A stretch of DNA of 64,000 bases from positions 1 to 64,000 of the forward strand of contig CALAJY010000010.1 in NCBI GenBank assembly GCA_937923265.1, read 5' to 3'. A program made the translations under genes and the position numbers. The stretch is from an uncultured Tissierellia bacterium (GTDB lineage Bacteria; Bacillota; Clostridia; Tissierellales; Peptoniphilaceae). This document shows positions 42,041 through 50,726 of this stretch, piece after piece; position 1 is the stretch's first letter, and the number at the start of each line of letters is the position of its first letter. The notes beneath the pieces are model-generated. The model was not told the DNA's origin. It saw nothing but the letters and a program-made list of their open reading frames with translations, and did no database searches.

Positions 42041-43360
42041 CTACAATTCCTCTACATTCTCGTATTTATCTGCATCTTTGACCGCGCGTCGGGTGTCAAA
42101 GACGGCCTTGGCATGTTTCACAATCTCGTCATAGTCAATGGAGGAATGGGCGGTGGTAATCACAATCAAGTCCGCCTCCTCTACCTTTTCCATCGGAAGC
42201 TCTTTCAATCCCTCATAGACCCGGCCCTTGTGCTTGTAGGCGGGAATGAAGGGATCGAAGAATTCCACCTGAGCCCCCGTTTTCTTCAACTCTTCAATTA
42301 CATCAATCGCGGGGCTCTCCCGGTAATCATCGATATCGTTCTTATAAGCAACCCCCAGAACCAGGACCTTGGAACCGTTCATGGCCTTCTTATGCCCATT
42401 GAGGACACGCGCCGCCCGATCCACGGTATATTCCGGCATCCGGTCATTGATTATCATAGAGCTCTCAATCATCGAGGTGTGGAAGCCATACTCCCTGGCC
42501 TTCCAGGAGAGGTAATAGGGATCCAGGGGAATGCAGTGGCCGCCCAGTCCGGGACCCGGATAAAACGCCTGGAAGCCATACGGCTTAGTCTTTGCCGCAT
42601 CCACAACTTCCCAAATGGAAATTCCCATGCGATCACAGAGCATGGCAAGCTCGTTCACCAACCCGATATTGACATTCCGATACGTGTTCTCCAGAATCTT
42701 CTCCATCTCCGCAACCGCCGGAGAAGAAACCGTGAAGATTTCGCCCTCTAAGACCGCCCGGTACATGGTGGAAATCACCTCGCCGGCATCCTTGCCGATG
42801 GCTCCCACGACCTTTGGCGTGTTTTTCGTCTTGTAGACCAGGTTCCCGGGATCGACCCGCTCCGGAGAGAATCCCAGATAGAAGTCCTCTCCGCACTTGA
42901 GACCCGATCCCTCTTCCAGGATGGGCTTAAGGAGCTCTTCCGTCGTTCCCGGATAGGTGGTGGATTCCAATACAACCATGGTGTTCTTCTTGAGGTGCTT
43001 CGAAACGTTGATTGCCGAAGTGCGAACATAGCTGATATCCGGTTGCTGATGGTCATCCAGCGGTGTGGGAACGCAGATCGCCACAAAGTCCACATCCTTA
43101 ATAAAGGAGAAATCTTTCGTCGCTCTCAGTTTTCCCTCGTCAACGAGTTTTTTGAGGTCATCATCGACCACATCACCGATATAATTGTGTCCTTGGTTCA
43201 CCAATTCCACTTTTTCATCTTGCACATCAAATCCAATCGTCTGAAAGCCCGCCTTTGCTTTTTCCACGGCGAGGGGCAGACCTACATAGCCCAGACCGAC
43301 CACACCAACGACGATCTCGCGATTTTCAATTTTTTTCAGTAAATCTTCTTTCATTCCCAT
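42041..43360 (-). CDS. UDP-N-acetylglucosamine 6-dehydrogenase (WbpA-like)
   Basis: This 439-aa nucleotide-sugar dehydrogenase oxidises C6 of a UDP-N-acetyl sugar to the uronic acid. It has the NAD motif GVVGLGYVGLPLAVEKAKAG, the central VLESTTYPGTTEELL and the catalytic Cys in GPGLGGHCIPLDPYY. The WecC (ManNAcA) branch looks similar, but the neighbouring B-D-E set and the absence of a 2-epimerase favour the WbpA role. The 178-base gap upstream is the largest within the operon and may hold an internal promoter. Confidence 0.92.
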   Translation of the reverse strand: MGMKEDLLKKIENREIVVGVVGLGYVGLPLAVEKAKAGFQTIGFDVQDEKVELVNQGHNYIGDVVDDDLKKLVDEGKLRATKDFSFIKDVDFVAICVPTPLDDHQQPDISYVRTSAINVSKHLKKNTMVVLESTTYPGTTEELLKPILEEGSGLKCGEDFYLGFSPERVDPGNLVYKTKNTPKVVGAIGKDAGEVISTMYRAVLEGEIFTVSSPAVAEMEKILENTYRNVNIGLVNELAMLCDRMGISIWEVVDAAKTKPYGFQAFYPGPGLGGHCIPLDPYYLSWKAREYGFHTSMIESSMIINDRMPEYTVDRAARVLNGHKKAMNGSKVLVLGVAYKNDIDDYRESPAIDVIEELKKTGAQVEFFDPFIPAYKHKGRVYEGLKELPMEKVEEADLIVITTAHSSIDYDEIVKHAKAVFDTRRAVKDADKYENVEEL

Positions 43361-43538
43361 GGTATTGTATCTCCTATAAATTTCCTTCGAAGTTACAAGA
43401 TTCCCCGATGGTTTCCGGAGAAACCTGTAAAATTCCCGGTCGCTTTTCCCAGGACCAGATAATGACAGTTTATCATATTCCGACCAAAGTCGGTAGTTGC
43501 CCGATGGTGACAGCCTCTCTCCGCCTCTCCCCTATTTC
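43361..43538 (-). promoter_or_regulatory. Gap with possible internal promoter before wbpA-like gene
   Basis: On the minus strand CCGAC-TTT-GGTCGG forms a small hairpin, and TTGGTC is followed after 17 bases by CATTAT. This could start an internal transcript for the sugar-nucleotide genes. Nothing else is visible. Confidence 0.35.
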
Positions 43539-44822
43539 TCAGTCCAGCTTCTTGAGATAGTAGAAGAGGTAGCCCAGACTCAACAGGCCCGACAGGATAT
43601 AGATTCCCGTGGTGGCAATCGCCGCTCCGATGGATCCGTAGGCCCGGATCAACAGCACGTCAAAGACGATGTTTGCCACTCCTGAGATCACCGCAACCAC
43701 CGCATTCCAGCGAAACTGGTGGAGCATGGCGAGAATGTTTCCCGATAGAATCCGGAGGGTTCCCATAAAGAAGAAGCCAATCGAGAGCACCCGGAAGATG
43801 GGGATGGCACTCGTGTAGTTGGGGAAGAGAATCCGAAAAATCAGGGGTGCCGCGAAATAGAGCCCGAGACTGATCACGGCGGTAACCCCCGCCATGGACA
43901 GGTAGAGCAGCTTCAGCTGTTTCTTCAGCCATCTTCCGTCGTGCTGGTGGCTTGCCACATAGGGATATACGTATGTGACAATGGCTGAGGGAATAAAGGA
44001 CAGGGCAAAGGGGATTAAGGTTGCCGTGTGATAATCCGCCAGCACACTGGCATCCGATATCATCGCCCCAATCAACCAGCCATCAATGATATAAAGGAGG
44101 GAGGAGACGCTGTTATTGAAAAGGCTGATCAGGCTGACCCGCCAAACGTCCTTTTTCTCCTCTCGACGGATGGCCTGATTCCCTTCCTCTTCCCCCGCCT
44201 CTGTTTGCGGAACCTTTCCAAAGAGATAGAGTCGGTATCGGGGAATAATTACCGCCAGCACGATAATATACGCCACATAGCGTAAAATTACAATCAAAGG
44301 CAGACTTTTTAGGAGGGCACCGAGGATGAGCATGACACTGCTTGCCAGTGCGATTCCCGTGCTCATGTAGGAAAACTGCTTGTTGTAGAGTTTCACCCGA
44401 AAATAGCACTGGTAGACCTCGATGGCATAGTAAAAGAGTGGGGTAAGAGCCATCAAGGCCAGCACCTCCCCGGCTCCGGCAATCGGAAAACGGAAAAAGG
44501 CGCAGAATACGAGAATGGCCCCACAGAGGAGGAGGTTAAAGACCATGCCCACCCGAAGACCATACTGGGTAAAAAGGTTCTGTTTATAAGGCTTATCCAG
44601 GTTTTCGCTTCCCATCTGCAGGATCGCCGTGCTCATTCCCAATCCGCTGAACATCAAAAAGGTGCTCAGGGCGTTCAAGGCGTAGGAGTACACTCCGTAA
44701 TCGCTTTTGGAAATAAAGTTTAGGAGAATAATCCCGCTGCAGGATGAAATTATCTTATTCAGAACCTGTGAAGAAAAAATGTGTAAAAATCCCGTCTGCA
44801 GCAATTTTTTTAATTGATTCAT
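43539..44822 (-). CDS. Oligosaccharide flippase (Wzx family)
   Basis: This 427-aa membrane protein has about 12 hydrophobic helices and the N-terminal pattern SSCSGIILLNFISKSDYGVYSYALN of polysaccharide flippases. It would move the lipid-linked repeat to the outer face, where the Wzy-like polymerase at 49.2 kb joins the repeats. It overlaps the upstream glycosyltransferase gene by four bases. Just after its start is a polar inter-helix loop, and a Glu-rich loop (QTEAGEEEGN) lies mid-protein. Confidence 0.88.
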   Translation of the reverse strand: MNQLKKLLQTGFLHIFSSQVLNKIISSCSGIILLNFISKSDYGVYSYALNALSTFLMFSGLGMSTAILQMGSENLDKPYKQNLFTQYGLRVGMVFNLLLCGAILVFCAFFRFPIAGAGEVLALMALTPLFYYAIEVYQCYFRVKLYNKQFSYMSTGIALASSVMLILGALLKSLPLIVILRYVAYIIVLAVIIPRYRLYLFGKVPQTEAGEEEGNQAIRREEKKDVWRVSLISLFNNSVSSLLYIIDGWLIGAMISDASVLADYHTATLIPFALSFIPSAIVTYVYPYVASHQHDGRWLKKQLKLLYLSMAGVTAVISLGLYFAAPLIFRILFPNYTSAIPIFRVLSIGFFFMGTLRILSGNILAMLHQFRWNAVVAVISGVANIVFDVLLIRAYGSIGAAIATTGIYILSGLLSLGYLFYYLKKLD

Positions 44823-45997
44823 TCCTCTTCCCCATTCTCCTCGGTTGCGGTTTTCTGCTCCCTTTCCAGGTAGGCAAGGACCTCTTTCGCCCTTTCCCTC
44901 CAGGTGTTTCTCCGGGCAAAGGCCTTGACCCGGGCCTTCTTTTCCAAAAGCTCCTGCCGATTGTTCACGATATGCCGGAGCCTCTCCTGATAGGCGGGGA
45001 CCACATCGGGGCTGACCCAGCCGATTTCTGCCTCCCCCACAATTTTCCCCATGACATCCAGGTTGGTCGCCAGGATGGGTTTGCAGTAGGAGGCATACTC
45101 AAAGAGCTTCACCGAAACCGCCAAATCATTATAGGGCGTCTTCCGCAAGGGAAGAAGGCAGAGGTCGGCCTTGGCATAGAGCTCTTCCAGTCCATGACCC
45201 GGAGCGGCCTGCTCCAGATGGAGCCAGGAGGAAGATTTCCCATACTTCGCCGCATAGCCGGTTTCCTCCCACCGGCCCGGCGGACAGACAAGAATGAGTT
45301 CGGCCTGAATCCGGTCCCGGTTCAACCCCTGCATGGCATCCATCATCAAGGATGTCCCATAGCGTTCGCTCACATTGCCCACATAGAGAAAGACCAGACG
45401 GTCCCCTCCCTGTATTCTCTGACAGTCCTTCTCATAGGCCCCCCCCTTCTCCACCTCTTTTCCTGCCGGCGGAAGGGGAACAAAGGACTCGGTGAAGCCC
45501 GCCAGCTCTGCCACCCGCCGGGAGGGAACAAAAAACAGGTCCACCGTCTTTTGGAAGAAGCGGAGATCACGGCGTTGCAGGTACTGGACCACCCGGTGCT
45601 TCAGCTGAGCCGTTAGGGAGAGATGGGACTTTCCCCCCTCCTCAAAGTCCCGGATGGGGAAACGCCAATAGATGTCCCGATAGAAAACCCCAATCGTGGT
45701 CCCCTGCTCCTTGAGCTTTTTCATCACCTTATAGTCGATGGTGTGAAAAATGGGACCCGAGGGAAGTTCCACATAGCAGAGGCGGGGGTGGTTATCCTCC
45801 ATCCAGGTCAAAATTTCCCGGCAGTTTCTCTTCCGAATCGCTCCCCGGTTGTTGGCTCCCTCCAGCAATTTCACCGAGATTCCCAATTGCCGGAAGGCCT
45901 CCCAGAAGCGAATCGGTCGCACGGAGGATCCCGTCGTTGCCGGCTCCTCCATATCAATATAAGTAATGTATAGCAAATCCCAATTTTTCATTCTCAT
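44819..45997 (-). CDS. Glycosyltransferase (GT4-like)
   Basis: This 392-aa protein has the C-terminal GT-B half with ELYAKADLCLLPLRKTPY and VKLFEYASYCKPILATNL, which place it near family GT4. The N-terminal half (LLYITYIDMEEPATTGSSVRP) is less typical. The sugar donor is unknown. ATGA overlaps link it to the genes on both sides. Confidence 0.82.
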   Translation of the reverse strand: MRMKNWDLLYITYIDMEEPATTGSSVRPIRFWEAFRQLGISVKLLEGANNRGAIRKRNCREILTWMEDNHPRLCYVELPSGPIFHTIDYKVMKKLKEQGTTIGVFYRDIYWRFPIRDFEEGGKSHLSLTAQLKHRVVQYLQRRDLRFFQKTVDLFFVPSRRVAELAGFTESFVPLPPAGKEVEKGGAYEKDCQRIQGGDRLVFLYVGNVSERYGTSLMMDAMQGLNRDRIQAELILVCPPGRWEETGYAAKYGKSSSWLHLEQAAPGHGLEELYAKADLCLLPLRKTPYNDLAVSVKLFEYASYCKPILATNLDVMGKIVGEAEIGWVSPDVVPAYQERLRHIVNNRQELLEKKARVKAFARRNTWRERAKEVLAYLEREQKTATEENGEEE

Positions 45998-47259
45998 GAT
46001 CCTTGTTCTAACTCTTTTAAGCGCCGGGAGAAGTCGCGGTAGTTCCTCTCCCCATTATAGCGGTCTTCCCAGATTTCTCGGGCCTTTCTCCCATAGTCCT
46101 GTCGCTGCTCTTCCGAGAGGGCGAAGAAGCAATCAATGGCCTCCGCCAGCCCCTGCGCCGACAGGTCCTTGGGCAACAGCCGGCCATTCTCCCTGTCGAG
46201 AACAATTTCCGGGGTTCCGCCAACCGCCGTCGCAAGAACGGGGATTCCAAAAGAGATGGCCTCCATGATCGAAACCGGAATCCCCTCGGATTCACTGACG
46301 TTGATGAAGGCTCCGATTTCGTTCTCCCGGTAAAATGCAAGGATTTCCGAATTCGGAATTTGCCCTTTCAGCTCAAAGCTTACGGGACTATCTGCGAGCT
46401 TCGTCCGGCACAGGTCCTTCAAGGCTTCCAGGCTGCTTCCCCCTCCGAAATGAATCCAATGCAGGGAGCTTTTGCAGAGGGAGAGGGCCTCCACCAATAG
46501 GGGAAGCCGTTTTACCGGAGTAAGAAGGGAACAGGAAACCAGGGCCATGCTTCCCTTTTCGGAGAGACGCGGTGCCAGTCCCCGGTCCAAGGTGCCCAGC
46601 CGATGAAGCTCCAGCTTCTCTTCCACACCTTCCTCCCTCTTCGCCAGATAGGCTCTTCCGTATTCACTGATCGGGCAGATGAGGTCCTCTTGGCGCAAGA
46701 TGGTCGCTCGAAACGGAAGATAGGCATGGGGGGCGCGATCTTCATAGACGTCAAAGCCATGACAGCGCGTGATGAGCTTTGCTTTCGGAAATTCCTTTTG
46801 GAGGCGACCCGCCACATAGGCACAGGAACTCATCCAATAGGAGTAAATGACCATCGGCGGCTTTTGTTCCCCCATTCTCCCGCGAAGGATTCGAAGAATC
46901 TCCCGACTGCAGAGGCGGCCGAACGCATCGAAACTGAGTGCACGAAAAAAACAGTAAAGGGAAAGTTTGTGAAGCTTTCGCAGTCGCCAAACTTCCCGCC
47001 AAAAAGCGGGGCGAAAGAGGCTGAGGAGGGAGTGGCCCACCGTCCTGGGAATCAGCCACCGATTGCCAATGGCGTAGGCATCCTGCACCGTTTCCGCATG
47101 CTTGCTTTTCTTTCCCGGTTTCAGGGCAAAAAATATCGCATCCTTGGGAAGAAAATGCTGCTCTCCCTCCAAGAAAGGCTCCCCTCCGAAGGGAAAGCCA
47201 GAACTGATGATGATTAACAAAGAGTTCCTCCTCTTCCTGCTAGTCCCAAAGCGAGCCAT
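45994..47259 (-). CDS. Glycosyltransferase family 4
   Basis: This 421-aa GT-B enzyme starts with SLLIIISSGFPFGGEPFLEGE. It has the donor-site motif FINVSESEGIPVSIMEAISFGIPV and then GGTPEIVLDRENGRLLP, classic GT4 signatures. It belongs to the long polysaccharide operon, starting 21 bases after the asparagine-synthase-like gene. GGAGGGGAG precedes the ATG. Confidence 0.88.
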   Translation of the reverse strand: MARFGTSRKRRNSLLIIISSGFPFGGEPFLEGEQHFLPKDAIFFALKPGKKSKHAETVQDAYAIGNRWLIPRTVGHSLLSLFRPAFWREVWRLRKLHKLSLYCFFRALSFDAFGRLCSREILRILRGRMGEQKPPMVIYSYWMSSCAYVAGRLQKEFPKAKLITRCHGFDVYEDRAPHAYLPFRATILRQEDLICPISEYGRAYLAKREEGVEEKLELHRLGTLDRGLAPRLSEKGSMALVSCSLLTPVKRLPLLVEALSLCKSSLHWIHFGGGSSLEALKDLCRTKLADSPVSFELKGQIPNSEILAFYRENEIGAFINVSESEGIPVSIMEAISFGIPVLATAVGGTPEIVLDRENGRLLPKDLSAQGLAEAIDCFFALSEEQRQDYGRKAREIWEDRYNGERNYRDFSRRLKELEQGS

Positions 47260-47280
47260 CTCCCCTCCCTCCCGGGGAGT

Positions 47281-49044
47281 CTACAGGCTCTTCTTCCCTA
47301 AAATATACATTTCATAGGACACGACCGCGGTCACAAAGGCGGCAATCTCCATGTAGGAGGGTTGGGAGCTTGCAAAATAGTCCCGAATGTCCTTCAAGCC
47401 GGGTCGCTTTTCCAAATAGGTCAAGCCTCTTTGCACAATCTCCCCCAAATACTCCCGGCTTTCTCGATCTCGCCGGTACCAGTTGTCCAGGGGGTTCATG
47501 GTGCGGGGATCGGTGGATCCCTTCCGGGCGAAGTGCCCCGGGAAGACCTTGCGTTTTAAGCCTTCCCAGCGGTAATAGTACTTATAGCGAATCCACCGGT
47601 CCAAGGATCCAGCATTGGGCTTGGCCATGGTGGTCGCATAAACAATGTCCATGGCCTCCGGATATTTCTTGGCCATCCAGTCGATAAAAATCTTGCCCTC
47701 TTCCCGGTATTTCTCCGGAATGGAATTGGCCAGGTTTAAAAACCGGGGAACCATGAAGGGGGAGTAGGACTCCGTGTACTGCCGGCGGGTAATCATGCTG
47801 GATAAGCCCCAGAGAAAGCCCCGTGTGGTAAAGTAAAAGGTCTCCAAATCGGGATAGGAATCCCGGGCCGCTTGATAGCCGGCCCCTTCCCGGATATGGC
47901 GATTCACTTTATAGGCAAAGCGGGTTTCTTCTCCCATATAGCCACCGGAACCCATGTTTCCCATGAGTCCCGTGTGCTCGATTCCAAATTTTTTCTGGTT
48001 GAGGGATTCCAGAAGCCGCTTTCCTCCCGTGATTCCGATATAGTAACTGCTGCCGAAGTTTGCGCGGGTCATCTCCTCCACATCCCGAAGAAACGAGCCG
48101 TCATCCAGGCTGGAAAAGAGAAGAGGATATTTCACTTTCTTGATAAGCTTCTCAACGACCTGCATCTCATAGCTTCCCGAAGCTCCATAGGTGAGGGTGT
48201 AGGCTTCGTCATAGCCCAGGTCCTTGGCAACCATGGTCACCATGCGGGAATCCAGGCCCCCGCTCACATCCAGCAGGGGCAGATAGCCGTATTCCCGGTT
48301 CTTCTCTAACTCCCGACGGTAGTTCTTCCGAAACTCCCGGTCCAGGCGTTCGATCCATTCCTCCCGACTCGGTTCCGGATCCTCGATGGAAAAATCAAAT
48401 TGGTGATAGGCACTCCTTTTTGCCTGTCCCTGGTCCCAATGCACATATTCGCCGGGCATGAGGCGAAGCACGCCGCGATCCCAGCTGGCTCCCGTGAAAA
48501 AGCCTCCAAAGACCACCATGCTGCGAAACTGCTCTTCATTCAGTTGAAATTCATAGTCGCTCTCATGAAGGGCTTCCATCAATAAATTGTAGTTGGATCC
48601 CAGCCAGGCACCCCCCGGGCCCTCCGGCACAAAGTAGACCGTCCGTTCTCCCAGTTGGTCGGTAAAAATCTCATAGCTTCCATCGGCGTGGCGGACGAGG
48701 CCATTAAAGGTGCCCTCCAGAGGCCGAAAGAACTGGGGATCCTGCCGGGATAAGCTCGCACAGGCACCGAGATAGGTGTGTTCCGCTTCCTCTTCCTGCT
48801 CAAGTTCCCCCTTTGAAAGCTGTAAATCCTCCCAGTTAAAGACCAAGCCATCCAAAAGGTAAAAGGCTCCGTCCTTTTCCCCGAAAACATGATCCCTTGA
48901 GAACTTATCCATGGGAACGTATAACAAAAAGAACTCGGGAAAGGATTGTGTGAAAAACCGCTGCTTCCGGTCCCGGAGTCTCTTTATCATCTTTTGTAAC
49001 GTGCCTTCTTGCTTCTTCGGCACTAACAGCCAACCTGTATCCAT
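47281..49044 (-). CDS. Asparagine synthase-like amidotransferase without N-terminal Cys
   Basis: This 587-aa protein has a degenerate glutaminase-like N-terminal half (TFNGLVRHADGSYEIFTDQLGERTVYF) and an ATP-PPase half with LDVSGGLDSRMVTMVA. Homologues in O-antigen loci (WbpS type) turn sugar uronic acids into uronamides, which fits the WbpA-B-D-E genes here. No Cys follows the initiator Met at either plausible start, so it cannot release ammonia from glutamine in the standard way. I choose the ATG at 49044, which has AAGGAA seven bases away; the ATG at 49098 has no site and sits only ~9 bases from the likely transcript start. It is the first gene of the minus-strand operon. Confidence 0.8.
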   Translation of the reverse strand: MDTGWLLVPKKQEGTLQKMIKRLRDRKQRFFTQSFPEFFLLYVPMDKFSRDHVFGEKDGAFYLLDGLVFNWEDLQLSKGELEQEEEAEHTYLGACASLSRQDPQFFRPLEGTFNGLVRHADGSYEIFTDQLGERTVYFVPEGPGGAWLGSNYNLLMEALHESDYEFQLNEEQFRSMVVFGGFFTGASWDRGVLRLMPGEYVHWDQGQAKRSAYHQFDFSIEDPEPSREEWIERLDREFRKNYRRELEKNREYGYLPLLDVSGGLDSRMVTMVAKDLGYDEAYTLTYGASGSYEMQVVEKLIKKVKYPLLFSSLDDGSFLRDVEEMTRANFGSSYYIGITGGKRLLESLNQKKFGIEHTGLMGNMGSGGYMGEETRFAYKVNRHIREGAGYQAARDSYPDLETFYFTTRGFLWGLSSMITRRQYTESYSPFMVPRFLNLANSIPEKYREEGKIFIDWMAKKYPEAMDIVYATTMAKPNAGSLDRWIRYKYYYRWEGLKRKVFPGHFARKGSTDPRTMNPLDNWYRRDRESREYLGEIVQRGLTYLEKRPGLKDIRDYFASSQPSYMEIAAFVTAVVSYEMYILGKKSL

Positions 49045-49113
49045 CCATCTTTTCCTTCCCGCAACGATGTCACCTATCGCAAGTACTTCCGATTCCATCA
49101 ATCTTTGAAAGTC

Positions 49114-49122
49114 ATTATATCA
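49114..49122 (-). promoter_or_regulatory. Extended -10 promoter of polysaccharide operon
   Basis: The minus strand reads TGA-TATAAT, an extended -10 element without a good -35. Transcription would begin near 49107 and cover the whole minus-strand operon. Confidence 0.55.
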
Positions 49123-49171
49123 AATCTGCCCCATTCGACGGCAGAAGCTCATCAAATATACTTTTCTCAAT

Positions 49172-49201
49172 TTGGCAGTTCACTTCGGTCTATGGTAGTA
49201 T
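49172..49201 (+). promoter_or_regulatory. Promoter of polymerase gene
   Basis: TTGGCA (49172-49177) and TAGTAT (49196-49201) are spaced 18 bases apart, 38 bases before the start codon, back to back with the minus-strand promoter. Confidence 0.55.
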
Positions 49202-49238
49202 ATACCGTATTCAACGCAGTGATTGCAAAGGAGCTCTC

Positions 49239-50726
49239 ATGACATTATTTGCAAAAAAACTTGAAAAAGATTCCCTCCGCCATTTTGTGTTGGCGGTTTT
49301 TACCTTTATTGTGATTTTTGACATGGGCTTGGGATTTCTAAATATTGATTTACGGGTGGTCATCTTGACCCCCATGCGGCTCGTCAGCCTCCTCTTGTCC
49401 CTCTTTTTCTTCGGAAATCAGGTCCTTGCCTTTATCAAGGAAAGAACCCTTCCCCGGTGGGGGCGATACCGGTATTTTGCCCTTCTCTACTTCATGGCCA
49501 TGGCGGTCTATGGCTTGTTTTGGCTCTTCTTCGGTGAAACCAACATGATCTCCCGAACCGAGATCATGGGTGTGATCTTTATCACCAGCAATCTCTATTG
49601 CTACGTCAACCTGGTTCGAGATCGCAAAGATCTTCGCTTCTTCCTCCAATGGCTGGTGGTCTGCGGAATTCTCTTGGCGATTCTCGCTTCGATTGAGTGC
49701 GTAACGGGATCCTTCTTCCCCCACGGTGCCTATAACATCTCGCTGGAGGAAAAAATTTCCCGCAAGCAGACCCTCTTCCCTCCCTCCGTTGTTTTTGGAA
49801 ACACCAACGACTTGGCCAGCATTCTCTTTCTGTGCCTGGCCCTGGTGGGAAATTTTTTCCTTCATGCAAAGAGCAAAAAAAAGGAGGCCATCTGCTTTGG
49901 CATTATGCTGCTCCTGTTATTGCCAACGCCCATGATCAGCTCCACCATCTTCGAGCTCTGCTTTTGCTTTTTAACGGTTCTCCTCATGGTCCTGGTTTTC
50001 TTCTTTCATCGGAGAAACCGTCGCACCATGGTCCGGAAACTGTTCTTTTTGCTGGCCCTGCTGGCCCTGTACCAACTGGTCTACCTGCCCTTGATTCGCT
50101 GGACCTTCATCCGGTTAAATTCCTTATACTATGATTCCCTCATTCGGACCTACCTGCAAACCCATCCCATGGCCGGTTTGGAAAATCTGGATCTGGAGAT
50201 TCTGGGAAACAACACCGTGTATGCCACCGATTCCTTTGGATCGCAGATCAAGAACTTTGGAAATGGCTATGGGACCATCCATTACCGCTTCTGGCTGATC
50301 GTTGCCGGTCTAAGCTTTTTCCTGTCCCATCCCATTTTGGGGGTGGGCCCCGGAAACTACCGGTCCATGCTGGAATCCAACGCCTATTTCTTTCAGCAGA
50401 CCAGCGGGATCATCGATCCCCATAACTTCTACATGGAATTGCTCTCCCAATACGGCCTGCTCTTCTTCCTGCCCATGCTGTACTTCTACGTAAAACTGTT
50501 TTTGCATGGACTCCACCTCATTCGAAGACGGGAGGGAAGAGACCAGCGATACTTTGGAAGTCTGCTTCTGCTTTTGCTCATCTGCTGTGCCTTGATCTGT
50601 GTGCTTCCCAGCAGCATGCTGCGTTTCAGTGCTTTCTGGCTCTTCTTCATCGCCCTGGTCTTAGCCGCCGATCTCACGCCCACCGGCGCCGCGGAGGCGG
50701 AAAGAGGGGACAAGGAGCTCGAATGA
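49239..50726 (+). CDS. O-antigen ligase/polymerase-like membrane protein (Wzy type)
   Basis: This 495-aa protein has about 12 hydrophobic helices. A large outer loop (~290-380) ends in SHPILGVGPGNYRSML, followed by IDPHNFYMELLSQYGLLFF, the PxNxxLxxxxexG-like signature of Wzy_C/O-antigen ligase proteins. It would polymerise repeats on the outer face or ligate the polymer. AAAGGAG precedes the ATG. It is transcribed divergently from the rest of the locus and overlaps the next gene by four bases. Confidence 0.88.
   Translation: MTLFAKKLEKDSLRHFVLAVFTFIVIFDMGLGFLNIDLRVVILTPMRLVSLLLSLFFFGNQVLAFIKERTLPRWGRYRYFALLYFMAMAVYGLFWLFFGETNMISRTEIMGVIFITSNLYCYVNLVRDRKDLRFFLQWLVVCGILLAILASIECVTGSFFPHGAYNISLEEKISRKQTLFPPSVVFGNTNDLASILFLCLALVGNFFLHAKSKKKEAICFGIMLLLLLPTPMISSTIFELCFCFLTVLLMVLVFFFHRRNRRTMVRKLFFLLALLALYQLVYLPLIRWTFIRLNSLYYDSLIRTYLQTHPMAGLENLDLEILGNNTVYATDSFGSQIKNFGNGYGTIHYRFWLIVAGLSFFLSHPILGVGPGNYRSMLESNAYFFQQTSGIIDPHNFYMELLSQYGLLFFLPMLYFYVKLFLHGLHLIRRREGRDQRYFGSLLLLLLICCALICVLPSSMLRFSAFWLFFIALVLAADLTPTGAAEAERGDKELE

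Noticed and set aside
40822..42081. 419-codon plus-strand frame opposite the oxidoreductase gene
   Set aside because: Antisense shadow of a gene with clear WbpB motifs; no ribosome binding site.
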